Positions 38,198 to 47,366 of a stretch of DNA of 64,000 nucleotides are shown here, piece by piece. The notes beneath the pieces are model-generated. The model made no database searches. It worked only from the letters and a program-made list of their open reading frames with translations, and was not told where the DNA came from. The stretch comes from Xanthomonas sp. DAR 80977. Lineage in GTDB: Bacteria > Pseudomonadota > Gammaproteobacteria > Xanthomonadales > Xanthomonadaceae. Numbering within the stretch: position 1 is the stretch's first letter; every line of letters starts with the position of its first letter. The translations under genes were made by a program, and so were the position numbers. The stretch is from contig NZ_CP162487.1 of NCBI RefSeq assembly GCF_041240605.1, positions 3,293,001 to 3,357,000 on the forward strand, in the 5' to 3' direction.

Positions 38198-39613
38198 ATG
38201 CCGATGAGCCTGCGCCTGCACAACAACCTGACCCGCCGGGTCGACGCCTTCGAACCCCTCGACCCGGTCGCCGGCCCCACCCTGTACGTGTGCGGCCCCA
38301 CCGTCTACAACTATGCGCATATCGGCAACGCGCGCGGCCCGGTGGTGTTCGACGTGCTGGCCGCGCTGCTGCGGCGCCGCTACGGCGCGCTGCGCTACGC
38401 GCGCAACATCACCGACGTGGACGACAAGATCAACGCCGCCGCGCAGGCGCAGGGCGTGCCGATCGCCACCATCACCGACCGCTTCGCCGCCATCTACCGG
38501 CAGGACATGGCCGCGCTGGGCGTGACCCCGCCGGACCTGGAGCCGGAGGCCACCGCGCACATCCCGCAGATCGTGGCGATGATCGAGCGGCTGATCGAGG
38601 GCGGCCACGCCTATGCGGCCGAGGGCCACGTGCTGTTCGCGGTGGCCAGCTTCGCCGGCTACGGCAAGCTGTCGCGGCGCGACCCGGAGGAGATGCTGGC
38701 CGGCGCCCGCGTCGAGGTGGCCCCGTACAAGCGCGATGCCGGCGACTTCGTGCTGTGGAAGCCGTCCAGCGACGAGCTGCCGGGCTGGGACTCGCCGTGG
38801 GGCCGCGGCCGCCCCGGCTGGCACATCGAATGCTCGGCGATGGCCGCCGCCCACCTGGGGCCGACCATCGACATCCACGCCGGCGGCGTGGACCTGCAGT
38901 TCCCGCACCACGAGAACGAGATCGCGCAGAGCGAATGCGCACACGGCGGCGCCACCTTCGCCCGCTTCTGGCTGCACAACGGCATGCTCAACTTCAGCGG
39001 CGCGAAGATGAGCAAGTCGCTGGGCAACATCGAGACCGTGCACGACCTGATCGCCCGGCATCCGCCGGAGGCGCTGCGATATGCCTTGCTGAGCGCGCAC
39101 TACCGGCAGCCGCTGGACTGGTCCGATGCGCTGATCGAGCAGTCGGTGCGCACCCTGGACCGGCTGTACGGCACGCTGCGCGCGCTGGACGCGGTGCAGG
39201 CCACCGCGGCGATCCCGCAGGCGATCGAGGAGGCGCTGGACGACGACCTCAACACGCCGCAGGCGCTGGCCGAAGTGGCGCGGATCGCGACGGTCGCGCG
39301 GCAGCTGCTGGCCCCGGCCGCTGGCGCCGATGCCCCGCGCGACGCCGCGCTGGAGGCGCAACTGCGGCAGGCCAAGTCCGACCTGCTCGGCGCCGGCCTG
39401 GCGCTGGGCCTGCTGCGGCAGGCGCCGTCGGCCTGGTTCAACCGCGGCGCCGACGACGGCGACGATGCGCGCATCCAGGCGCTGATCGACGAACGCAGCG
39501 CCGCCAAGCAGGGCCGCGACTTCGCCCGCGCCGACGCGATCCGCCGGCAGCTGGCCGAGGAAGGCGTGGTGCTGGAAGACACCGCGCAAGGCGTGCGCTG
39601 GAAGCGCGGCTGA
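38198..39613 (+). CDS. cysS: Cysteinyl-tRNA synthetase
   Basis: 471 residues, class I synthetase. HIGH-type motif is [13 protein letters not shown] (about 34-46) and KMSKS is [11 protein letters not shown] (about 268); zinc ligands Cys in [20 protein letters not shown] and [10 protein letters not shown]. It charges tRNA-Cys. A TAGAAT at 38171-38176 may be its -10 box. Two starts are possible (38198 MPMSLRL, 38204 MSLRL). An intergenic repeat follows its stop. Confidence 0.96.
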   Translation: MPMSLRLHNNLTRRVDAFEPLDPVAGPTLYVCGPTVYNYAHIGNARGPVVFDVLAALLRRRYGALRYARNITDVDDKINAAAQAQGVPIATITDRFAAIYRQDMAALGVTPPDLEPEATAHIPQIVAMIERLIEGGHAYAAEGHVLFAVASFAGYGKLSRRDPEEMLAGARVEVAPYKRDAGDFVLWKPSSDELPGWDSPWGRGRPGWHIECSAMAAAHLGPTIDIHAGGVDLQFPHHENEIAQSECAHGGATFARFWLHNGMLNFSGAKMSKSLGNIETVHDLIARHPPEALRYALLSAHYRQPLDWSDALIEQSVRTLDRLYGTLRALDAVQATAAIPQAIEEALDDDLNTPQALAEVARIATVARQLLAPAAGADAPRDAALEAQLRQAKSDLLGAGLALGLLRQAPSAWFNRGADDGDDARIQALIDERSAAKQGRDFARADAIRRQLAEEGVVLEDTAQGVRWKRG

Positions 39614-39616
39614 GCG

Positions 39617-39773
39617 TTCCTTCTCCCACTGGGACCATGGCCCCCTTTTCGGGGGAAGGTGGCGCGCAGCGCCGGATGAGGGGACGGGCGCAGCGACTGG
39701 CGTCGATTTCGCGCGAGGCTGCGCCCGGACCCTCACCCCAACCCCTCTCCCGGGGGGAGAGGGGCTTTACCGA
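39617..39773. repeat. Second copy of the TTCTCCC...CCCCTCTCCC intergenic repeat
   Basis: Begins CCTTCTCCCACTGGGACC and GGGGGAAGGTGGCGCGCAGC with GCCGGATGAGGGG, and ends ACCCTCACCCCAACCCCTCT followed by CCCGGGGGGAGAGGGGC. Ends are shared with the element at 34630; the centre differs. It lies between cysS and sufE. Confidence 0.75.
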
Positions 39774-39790
39774 TTGATCTTGGATTTGCG

Positions 39791-40228
39791 ATGACCGATA
39801 CCGATTTCCCGCTCGAACCCACGCCCGCCGACGCACAGGCCGCCATCGCCGAGGAATTCGGCTTCTTCGGCGACTGGTCCGAGCGCTACCAGTACCTGAT
39901 CGACCTGGGCCGCAAGCTGCCCGCGTTCCCCGAGGCGTGGAAGACCGAGGAGCACCGCCTGCACGGCTGCCAGTCGATGGTGTGGATCGTGCCCGAGGGC
40001 GATGCGCAGCGCCTGGTGTTCCACGCGATCAGCGACTCGGCGATCGTCTCCGGGCTGATCTACCTGGCGCTGCGGGTCTACTCCGGGCGCAGTGCCGAAC
40101 AGATCCTGGCCACCGCGCCGGACTTCGTCGCCGCGATCGGCCTGGGCAAGCACCTGTCGCCGACCCGCAGCAACGGCCTGGCCGCGATCCTGGCGTTCAT
40201 CCAGGACAGCGCGCGCGCGCAGGCATGA
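39791..40228 (+). CDS. sufE: Cysteine desulfuration protein SufE
   Basis: 145 residues. The sulfur-accepting Cys is in HRLHGCQSMVWIV (about residue 59), with SERYQYLIDLGRKLP and LGLGKHLSPTRSNGL-type sequences as family marks (here GLGKHLSPTRSNGL). SufE takes persulfide sulfur from SufS for Fe-S cluster assembly. Its stop overlaps the MFS start. No sufBCDS genes are nearby. Confidence 0.94.
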   Translation: MTDTDFPLEPTPADAQAAIAEEFGFFGDWSERYQYLIDLGRKLPAFPEAWKTEEHRLHGCQSMVWIVPEGDAQRLVFHAISDSAIVSGLIYLALRVYSGRSAEQILATAPDFVAAIGLGKHLSPTRSNGLAAILAFIQDSARAQA

Positions 40229-41472
40229 GCGCCCCGCTCCCTCCCGCACAGAGCCTGCGCACGCTGCTGGCGCACCCCGGCTTCGCGCTGGTGCTGGCCT
40301 ACCGCATCTGCGCGATGCTGTCCTACCAGATCGTCGCGGTCACGGTCGGCTGGCACATCTACGAGATCACCCGCAATCCGTTCTCGCTGGGGCTGATCGG
40401 GCTGGCCGAGATCCTGCCGTTCTTCTGCATCGCGCCGTTCGCCGGCTACCTGGTCGACCACCTGCCGCGCCGCCGCCTGGGCATGCTCGCCAGCCTGGGC
40501 CTGGTCGCGACCGCAGGCGTGCTGACCGCGCTGACCCACGGCTGGCTGCCGGTGCATGGGGTGTGGCCGATCTACGCGGCGATCGCGCTGACCGGCGCGG
40601 CGCGCGCGTTCCTGTCGCCGGTGTACAACGCGCTGTTCGCGCGCGCGCTGCCGCGCGAGGCCTATGCGCGCGGCGCCAGCATCGGCAGCGTGGTGTTCCA
40701 GACCGGCATGGTGATCGGCCCGGCGCTGGGCGGGGTGCTGGTCGGCTGGGGCGGCAAGGGCCTGTCCTACGCCGTGGCGATGGCGGTGGCCTGCGTGGCG
40801 ATGCTGTCGCTGTTCCTGCTGCGCGTCGCCGAGCCGATCAACGACGGCCCGCGCGCGCCGATCTTCCGCAGCATCGCCGAGGGCGCGCAGTTCGTGTTCT
40901 CCAACCAGATCATGCTCGGCGCGATGGCGCTGGACATGTTCTCGGTGCTGCTCGGCGGCGCGGTGTCGATGCTGCCGGCCTTCATCCACGACATCCTGCA
41001 CTACGGCCCCGAAGGCCTGGGCATCCTGCGCGGCGCGCCGGCGCTGGGCTCGGTCCTGGTCGGGCTGTGGCTGGCGCGGCGCCCGCTGCAGCGCAACGCC
41101 GGCCGCGCGCTGCTGCTGGCGGTGACCGGCTTCGGCCTGTGCACGATCGCCTTCGGCCTGTCGCGGCATTTCTGGCTGTCGGCGGCGATCCTGCTGGTCT
41201 ACGGCATGTGCGACGGCGTGTCGGTGATCGTGCGCTCGACCATCCTGCAGCTGGCCACGCCGGACGCGATGCGCGGCCGGGTGTCCTCGATCAGCGGCAT
41301 CTTCATCGGCTCGTCGAACGAGCTGGGCGCGTTCTACGACGGCGTCATGGCGCGGCTGGTCGGCCTGGTGCCGGCGGTGGTGATCGGCGGCTGCGTGACC
41401 CTCGGCGTGGTCGCGACCACCGCCTGGAAAGCGCCGAAGCTGCGCAAGCTGGACCTGCGCGAGCTGCAGTGA
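40225..41472 (+). CDS. MFS transporter (EntS/enterobactin exporter-like)
   Basis: 415 residues with 12 predicted membrane helices. Motifs include GYLVDHLPRRRLG (MFS loop 2-3), NALFARALPREAYARGAS and LATPDAMRGRVSSISGIFIGSSNELGAFYDG, typical of the MFS-3/EntS group of exporters. Substrate unknown; siderophores and drugs are common for this group. Four-base overlap with sufE suggests co-translation. Confidence 0.85.
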   Translation: MSAPLPPAQSLRTLLAHPGFALVLAYRICAMLSYQIVAVTVGWHIYEITRNPFSLGLIGLAEILPFFCIAPFAGYLVDHLPRRRLGMLASLGLVATAGVLTALTHGWLPVHGVWPIYAAIALTGAARAFLSPVYNALFARALPREAYARGASIGSVVFQTGMVIGPALGGVLVGWGGKGLSYAVAMAVACVAMLSLFLLRVAEPINDGPRAPIFRSIAEGAQFVFSNQIMLGAMALDMFSVLLGGAVSMLPAFIHDILHYGPEGLGILRGAPALGSVLVGLWLARRPLQRNAGRALLLAVTGFGLCTIAFGLSRHFWLSAAILLVYGMCDGVSVIVRSTILQLATPDAMRGRVSSISGIFIGSSNELGAFYDGVMARLVGLVPAVVIGGCVTLGVVATTAWKAPKLRKLDLRELQ

Positions 41473-41492
41473 CGCTGCGCTGGCGGCGCCGC

Positions 41493-42614
41493 TCAGCGCG
41501 CGCCGGCGGCGGCATCCAGGCGCTCGTCGGCGGCCCACGCCGCAGCGCAACCGGGCAGGTTCGCCGGCTGCGCCAGCCCGCCCTTGCCGGCCAGGAACCG
41601 GCAGGTCGCCGCGAACACCGCCGGCACCGCCCTGGAGCGGATCGGCGACGCGAGCACGTGATTGCCGGCATCGGGGAAATCCACCGCCTGGCGCAATGCC
41701 GGCGGCGTGCCCAGCTGCGCGAACATCGCCTGCATCGCCGCCACCGACACGGTCGCGTCCTGATGCTGCGGGTCGCGATAGTAGTAGCCGAGGAACACCG
41801 GCACGCGGATCCGCGCATAGGTCGCCGGCCGCATGCCGCCGCGGGTCAGCGCGGCCAGCGCGCGGTAGCCGTCGACATGGGTGGCGTCGGCCCAGTAGCC
41901 GCTGTCGACCGGGTAACGCATGACCGGGTCGCCGCCGTTGCGCGACCACTGCAGCAGTTGCGCGCCCCACGGCCACAGCATCGGCTGCAGTTGCTCGCCG
42001 TGCTCGCGCACCAGCGGCGACCATAGCACCAGCGCCTGCACCTGCTGCGGGTGCGCGGCCACGGTCTGCAGCGCCAGCGCGCCGCCCATCGAATTGCCGA
42101 TCACCACCACCCGCCGGCCCAGCACCCGCGCCACCGCCAGCGCCTCGGCCGCACCGCCGAGCAGGCGCGGCGCGTCGATGCCGCGCAAGGCGTCGGCGGC
42201 GACCAGCCCGTGCCCCGGCAAGCGCGGCAGGTACAGGTTGCAGCCAAAGCTGCGCGCCAGGCGCGCATGGGTAGGCGCGCCCTCGCCCTGGCTGGCGGTG
42301 AAGCCGTGCAGGTAGACCATGGCGCAGTCGCGGCGTCCCGGATGCGCCGGATCGGCCCAGACGATGCGCGCCTGGTTGTCCGCACGCAGGCCGGGAGTCG
42401 CACGTTCGCGCGCGTCCAGCCAGGCCTGCAGCGCCAGAGGATCCTGCGGCACGGTCGGCAACGCGACCTGCGGCAGCGTCGGGCTGACCCGCGGCCCCAG
42501 CGCCACCACCGCCAGCAGCACCAGCACCACCAGCAGCGGCCAGCGCGCGTAGCGCCACACGCCGGCGCGTAGCGTGCGCGGTCGCGCCGCGCCAGCCCCG
42601 GATCCACGCCTCAT
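41493..42614 (-). CDS. Membrane-anchored alpha/beta hydrolase
   Basis: 373 residues: one N-terminal helix (about 22-42) and a periplasmic alpha/beta-hydrolase domain. Oxyanion region YLHGFTASQGEGAP, nucleophile elbow VVIGNSMGGALAL, Asp region YRDPQHQDATV and His in DAGNHVLASPI. Monoacylglycerol lipase or esterase-like; natural substrate unknown. The in-frame extension beyond ATG 42614 lacks family sequence. Convergent with the MFS gene, 20 bases apart. Confidence 0.85.
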   Translation of the reverse strand: MRRGSGAGAARPRTLRAGVWRYARWPLLVVLVLLAVVALGPRVSPTLPQVALPTVPQDPLALQAWLDARERATPGLRADNQARIVWADPAHPGRRDCAMVYLHGFTASQGEGAPTHARLARSFGCNLYLPRLPGHGLVAADALRGIDAPRLLGGAAEALAVARVLGRRVVVIGNSMGGALALQTVAAHPQQVQALVLWSPLVREHGEQLQPMLWPWGAQLLQWSRNGGDPVMRYPVDSGYWADATHVDGYRALAALTRGGMRPATYARIRVPVFLGYYYRDPQHQDATVSVAAMQAMFAQLGTPPALRQAVDFPDAGNHVLASPIRSRAVPAVFAATCRFLAGKGGLAQPANLPGCAAAWAADERLDAAAGAR

Positions 42615-43232
42615 GCGTGCCGCTCCGTCGCCTGCCGCGGACAGCGCCGCACGCGCGACTGCCTGCCCGGCGCGCCTGTCGTATCGCCCTCGTCCTCGCG
42701 ATCGGTGCGGTGCCACGCTGCGGAACCCTGCACGACCACGACAGGCACGCGCGGCGGCGTGCGGGAAAGACGATTGGAAGGCATCGGCAAGCGGCGGCGG
42801 CGTGGCCGTCCGCCACATGTCCAGTCTGCGGCGGCGCCATGACAGCCGCATTTAACCGCGTCGACGGTCCGGCATGCGCGGCGCGCGCGGCGGCGCAACC
42901 TTGCCCTTTTCGGCGTGCGCGTGCTTCGCCGCATGCGGCCGACGCGCATTTGTCTACAAGGCGTGCCGCGCCGCCTGCGCAGGCCCGCCTGCGTTGCGGC
43001 GGCGCCGATTTGCTGGCGCTGCGCGGGTGAAATACGCACGCCGTCTCACTCGCTCGCAGCACGCGGCGCAGACGCGCGCCACGACCGGATTGCATCGCCG
43101 CGATGCGGAAAGGTTCGCGAAAGCCATGCCTGGAACCGTTGCGCCCGGACCAGCGGCAGGGTCGTTGACGGAACGCCAGGTTCGCCGCCTGCCCACGTTT
43201 TCCCGTGCGAAGTTCATACGGAAAGAACTGAA
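42615..43232. other. Gene-free region upstream of the export cluster
   Basis: 618 bases between the divergent hydrolase and hlyD-like gene. Open frames on both strands look like GC-rich noise (Arg/Ala-rich with no start context). No tRNA, terminator or clear repeat is visible. It should hold the promoter of the export cluster, but I cannot point to a convincing box. Confidence 0.5.
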
Positions 43233-44507
43233 ATGGAAGGTTCGCTTTTTCGCAGCGAGGTGCTGGACGCACCCAGCCAGGCATGGCTAGGGACGGTGCG
43301 GCTGGCCACTCCGGTTTCCACCCAGGCATGGACGCTTGCCGCGCTGCTGGTCGGCGCATCGATCCTGGCCTGGCTGTTCGGCGGACACTACACGCAGCGC
43401 GTTCACGTCACCGGCCTGCTGGTCCCGCGCGCCGGCCTGATCAGCCTGACCGCCAACACGGTCGGCGTGGTCGAGCATGTCGCCGCCGCGGAAGGCGATC
43501 GCGTCGTCGCCGGGCAGATCCTGGTGTCGCTGTCCGGCGAACACACCAGCAAGGCGCTGGGCAATACCGCGGCCGGGGTCAGCGCGCAGTTGCAACGGCA
43601 GGCCGGCAGCCTGCGCCAGGACATCGGCGACGCGCTCACCCTGCGCGACAGGCAGGCCGAGGACAACCGCACCCAGCAAACCCTGCTGAAGGACCAGCTG
43701 ACGCAGATCGATGCGCAGATGGCGATCGAGAAGAAGCAGATGGCGCTGGTCCAGGACCTGGTGAACAAGTGGTCGGGACTGGTGGCGGGCGGCTACATCC
43801 CCGCGCTGCAGGTCGAGCAGGAACAATCGGCGCTGCTGGCCGACGAATCGCAGTTGCGCTCGCTGCAGCAGCAGCGCGCCAGCACGCGGCAGCAATTGAG
43901 CGCGCTCGACGACCAGTTGACCCAGCTGCCCTTGGCGGTCTCGGCCAAGCTCAACGAACTGCGCCGGCAACTGGCGCAGGTCGAACAGGCGCTGGCGCAG
44001 AACGAGGCGACCCGCGCCAGCGAACTGCGCGCACCGGCCAGCGGCGTGGTGTCGTCGCTGCTGGTCAAGCCCGGCGCGTCGGTCTCGCTCGGGCAACCGC
44101 TGCTGGCCATCGTGCCCGACGGCTCGACCCTGCAGGCGCAGATCCTGGTGCCCAGCCAGGCGGTCGGCTTCGTGCATCCGGGCGTGGACGTCACCCTGCA
44201 CTACCAGGCCTTCCCGTACCAGAAATTCGGCCTGCACCATGGCGTGGTGCGCAGCGTCTCGCGCAGCGCGCTGATGCCCGGCGAGGTGACCCTGCTGCTC
44301 GGCGGCGGCGCGCCGCCATCGACCGATCCGCTGTACCTGGCGCGCGTGGACCTGGCCAGCCAGCACGTCGAAGCCTACGGCCAGCAGGAGCCGTTGCGTC
44401 CGGGCATGGCGCTAGAAGCGGACATGCTGCTGGACCGGCGCCGCATCTTCGAATGGATCTTCGAACCGCTGTATGGCATGGGGCATCGCTGGAGCAGCGG
44501 TTCGTGA
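43233..44507 (+). CDS. HlyD-family membrane fusion protein of a bacteriocin-type exporter
   Basis: 424 residues: one membrane helix (about 29-50), a lipoyl-like half motif (VAAAEGDRVVAGQILVSL), a long coiled coil (about 105-255, rich in Gln and Leu), second lipoyl half (RAPASGVVSSLLVKPGASVS) and beta-barrel domain. This is the periplasmic adaptor for a type I/PCAT exporter like CvaA. It overlaps the transporter gene by four bases (GTGA). No TolC homologue is in the cluster, so a chromosomal one must serve. Confidence 0.93.
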   Translation: MEGSLFRSEVLDAPSQAWLGTVRLATPVSTQAWTLAALLVGASILAWLFGGHYTQRVHVTGLLVPRAGLISLTANTVGVVEHVAAAEGDRVVAGQILVSLSGEHTSKALGNTAAGVSAQLQRQAGSLRQDIGDALTLRDRQAEDNRTQQTLLKDQLTQIDAQMAIEKKQMALVQDLVNKWSGLVAGGYIPALQVEQEQSALLADESQLRSLQQQRASTRQQLSALDDQLTQLPLAVSAKLNELRRQLAQVEQALAQNEATRASELRAPASGVVSSLLVKPGASVSLGQPLLAIVPDGSTLQAQILVPSQAVGFVHPGVDVTLHYQAFPYQKFGLHHGVVRSVSRSALMPGEVTLLLGGGAPPSTDPLYLARVDLASQHVEAYGQQEPLRPGMALEADMLLDRRRIFEWIFEPLYGMGHRWSSGS

Positions 44508-46699
44508 GCGGCGGGCGCGACGATCACGGCGCGGACGCCGCCGGCACGCATGCCGGACGCGCCGACGACACGCAGCCGCTGCGGTTCTGGCGTTCGCGCG
44601 GCCTGCCGAACGTGCTGCAATCGGAGGCGGCCGAGTGCGGACTCGCCTGCCTGGCGATGATCGCCGGCTACCACGGCCACCACACCGACCTGGCGGCGCT
44701 GCGCCGGCGCTTCACCCTGTCGCTGAAGGGCATGACCGCGCGGCGCCTGCTCGAGGTCGCGCATGCGCTGGGACTGCAATGCCGGCCGCTGCGCCTGGAC
44801 ATGGAAGAACTCGGCCAGTTGCAGACGCCGTGCGTGCTGCACTGGGACATGGACCATTTCGTGGTCCTGCGCGAAGTGCGCAAGCACAAGGCGATCCTGC
44901 ACGACCCGGCGGTGGGCGTGCGCACCCTCGCGCTGGCCGAGGTCGCCCGGCACTTCACCGGCGTGGCCATCGAATTCTCGAAGGGCCCGAGCTTCCAGCG
45001 CCAGCGCGAGGCGCCGCCGGTTTCGCTGCGCGCGCTCGCCGGCTCGATCCGCGGCCTGGGCCGCGGGCTGGCGCAGATCTTCGGCCTGGCGCTGGTGCTG
45101 GAACTGTTCGCCCTGCTCGCGCCGCTGTTCATGCAACTGGTGGTGGACCAGGTGATCGCCGACGGCGACCACGACCTGCTGACCTTCCTCGGGCTGAGCT
45201 TCGCCCTGCTGATCGTGCTGGAGACGCTGGTGTCGGCGTTGCGCAGCTGGACCGTGATGTGGCTCAGCACCCACTTCAACCTGGGCTGGACCGGCAACGT
45301 GTTCCAGCACCTGATGCGCCTGCCGCAGTCGTACTTCGGCGCGCGCCATCTCGGCGACATCGTGTCGCGCTTCGGCGCGATCGACACGATCCAGCAGACC
45401 CTGACCACGCGCTTCGTCGAGATCCTGCTCGACGGCCTGATGGCCAGCATCACCCTGGTCGTGCTGTTCGTCTACAGCCCGCTGCTGTCGGCCATCGTGC
45501 TGGGCGCGGTGGCGCTGTATGCGGGCCTGCGCCTGCTGTATTTCCGCATCTACCGCGAAGCCAACCTCAGCCAGATCACGGTGACCGCCAAGCAGCACAG
45601 CCGCTTCCTGGAGGCGGTGCGCGGCGTGCAGACGATCCGCCTGCACAACCAGGAAGCCGAGCAGACCGCGCGCTACCTCAATGCGGCGGCCGACACGCTC
45701 AACACCTCGATCGCCGTGCAGCGCCTGGACATGCTGTTCACCGCGCTGCAGGGCCTGGCCACCGGCGCGCAACGGCTGGGCGTGCTGTGGCTGGGCGCGT
45801 GGCTGGGACTGAAGGGCCAGTTCACCGTCGGCATGCTGACCGCGTTCGTCGCCTACGGCGACCAGTTCAGCGGCCGCGTCGCCAGCCTGATCGACTACGC
45901 GATCGAACTGCGCATGCTGCGCCTGCAGGCCGAGCGCCTGGCCGACATCGTGCTGACCGCGCCGGAAGCGCATGCCGCCAGCGAGCACGCCGGCCCGCTG
46001 CCCGAACCGGGCGTGGCGTTCAACAAGGTCGGCTTCCGCTATGCCGACGGCGAGCCGTGGATCCTGCGCGAGTGCAGCTTCGAGGTGCGGCCCGGCGAAT
46101 CGGTCGCCATCGTCGGTCCGTCGGGCTGCGGCAAGAGCACCCTGATCCGGGTGCTGCTCGGCCTGCTCGATCCGCAGCAGGGCACGGTCGAGATCGGTGG
46201 CATGGACCTGCGCCGGCTCGGCAAGTCGCGCTACCGGGCCATGACCGGCAGCGTGATGCAGGACGACCATCTGTTCACCGGCTCGATCGCCGAGAACATC
46301 AGCCTGTTCGATGCGCTCGCCACGCCGCAGGACATCGAGGACGCGGCGCGCCTGGCCGGCGTGCACGAGGACATCGTCGCCATGCCGATGGGCTATCACA
46401 GCCTGGTCGGCGACATGGGCTCCTCGCTCTCCGGCGGACAGCAGCAGCGCCTGTTCCTGGCGCGCGCGCTGTACCGGCGTCCGCAGATCCTGGTGCTGGA
46501 CGAGGCCACCAGCCATCTCGACGTCGCGCTGGAGCGCCAGCTCAACCAGGCGATCAAGGCGCTGAACATCACCCGAATCGTCATCGCCCACCGGCCCGAG
46601 ACGATCGCGCATGCCGATCGCGTCATCGAACTGTGCGAAGGCGCGGTCCGCCTGCGCCAGCCGTCCGGGCATGCGGCCCCGGTCGCGGCCACCACCTAG
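44504..46699 (+). CDS. Peptidase-containing ABC transporter (C39 type)
   Basis: 731 residues: N-terminal C39 cysteine protease (about 33-160) with Gln39, Cys45 (AECGLAC), His118 (MDHFVV) and Asp134 (HDPAVG), all needed residues present; six-helix membrane domain (about 185-470); ATPase with Walker A GPSGCGKSTLIRVL (about 538), signature SSLSGGQQQRLFLARAL and Walker B ILVLDEATSHLD. Such exporters cut double-glycine leaders and export the cargo. The two cargo candidates at 50086 and 51742 carry such leaders. Start is GTG 44504 overlapping the hlyD stop. Confidence 0.95.
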   Translation: MSGGRDDHGADAAGTHAGRADDTQPLRFWRSRGLPNVLQSEAAECGLACLAMIAGYHGHHTDLAALRRRFTLSLKGMTARRLLEVAHALGLQCRPLRLDMEELGQLQTPCVLHWDMDHFVVLREVRKHKAILHDPAVGVRTLALAEVARHFTGVAIEFSKGPSFQRQREAPPVSLRALAGSIRGLGRGLAQIFGLALVLELFALLAPLFMQLVVDQVIADGDHDLLTFLGLSFALLIVLETLVSALRSWTVMWLSTHFNLGWTGNVFQHLMRLPQSYFGARHLGDIVSRFGAIDTIQQTLTTRFVEILLDGLMASITLVVLFVYSPLLSAIVLGAVALYAGLRLLYFRIYREANLSQITVTAKQHSRFLEAVRGVQTIRLHNQEAEQTARYLNAAADTLNTSIAVQRLDMLFTALQGLATGAQRLGVLWLGAWLGLKGQFTVGMLTAFVAYGDQFSGRVASLIDYAIELRMLRLQAERLADIVLTAPEAHAASEHAGPLPEPGVAFNKVGFRYADGEPWILRECSFEVRPGESVAIVGPSGCGKSTLIRVLLGLLDPQQGTVEIGGMDLRRLGKSRYRAMTGSVMQDDHLFTGSIAENISLFDALATPQDIEDAARLAGVHEDIVAMPMGYHSLVGDMGSSLSGGQQQRLFLARALYRRPQILVLDEATSHLDVALERQLNQAIKALNITRIVIAHRPETIAHADRVIELCEGAVRLRQPSGHAAPVAATT

Positions 46700-46766
46700 C
46701 GCGCACGCCGTCGATATCCCGTTGCAAGGTCCCGTCCCGGTTCTTTCCACTCGTGAGGTCACCACC

Positions 46767-47342
46767 GTGTCAGTGTCCGAAGCGTCATCCATGAAGGTCG
46801 TCAACAATTTCGTCGAGGTGCAGCACCTGCCGGAGCTGAGCAGCGGTCGCGGCGGCTGGGCCTACGGCCTGTACCCGGGCCTGCTCGGCGACGCGCAGCC
46901 GTCCTGGCACATCCACCTGTGCGGCAGCCGCAACGCCCAGGACCGGGCCATCCACGACGACGTGCTGAACGCCACGCCAGGACTGGAGCCGCTCAACGAC
47001 GTGTGGAAGCACATCCAGCAGGAACTGGCCCCCGACTACGGCCTGGTCCGCGCCTACGTCACCGGCCACACCCACGGCCAGGACGGCGCCGCGCACCACT
47101 ACGCCAAGCCGTCCGACCAGGAGCGCGTGGCCCTGCTCTACACCAGCGTCGAATGGAAGGACGGCTGGGCCGGCGAGACCGTGTTCTACGACGCGGCGCG
47201 CGAATGCATTTCGATCCGCCCGCGGCCCGGCCGGCTGGTGCTGTTCGACGGCTCCATCGTCCGCGCCTCGCGCGCCCCGGCCCGCGACTGCCCGACGCTG
47301 TGTTCGACCCTCGCCTTCCACATGCGCCGCGTGCGCCGCTAG
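46767..47342 (+). CDS. 2OG-Fe(II) oxygenase-like protein with missing metal ligands
   Basis: 191 residues resembling prolyl-4-hydroxylase-type oxygenases: LVRAYVTGHTHGQDGAAH, VALLYTSVEWKDGWAGETVFYD, and RPRPGRLVLFDGSIV. In active members of this group the pattern HxD and a later His bind iron. Here the first position reads H110-H-Y112 (Asp replaced by Tyr) and the later His position reads Arg166 (SIVRASRAP). It may be a non-catalytic binding protein or use other ligands. GTG start with GAGG site eight bases before; ATG 46791 is the alternative. In the export cluster, 67 bases after the transporter. Confidence 0.75.
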   Translation: MSVSEASSMKVVNNFVEVQHLPELSSGRGGWAYGLYPGLLGDAQPSWHIHLCGSRNAQDRAIHDDVLNATPGLEPLNDVWKHIQQELAPDYGLVRAYVTGHTHGQDGAAHHYAKPSDQERVALLYTSVEWKDGWAGETVFYDAARECISIRPRPGRLVLFDGSIVRASRAPARDCPTLCSTLAFHMRRVRR

Positions 47343-47366
47343 CCGCGCAGGCCAAAGGACGCGTCG

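Noticed and set aside
42617..43030. Plus-strand ORF upstream of hlyD
   Set aside because: Composition is typical GC shadow, with overlapping open frames on all strands and no ribosome site.
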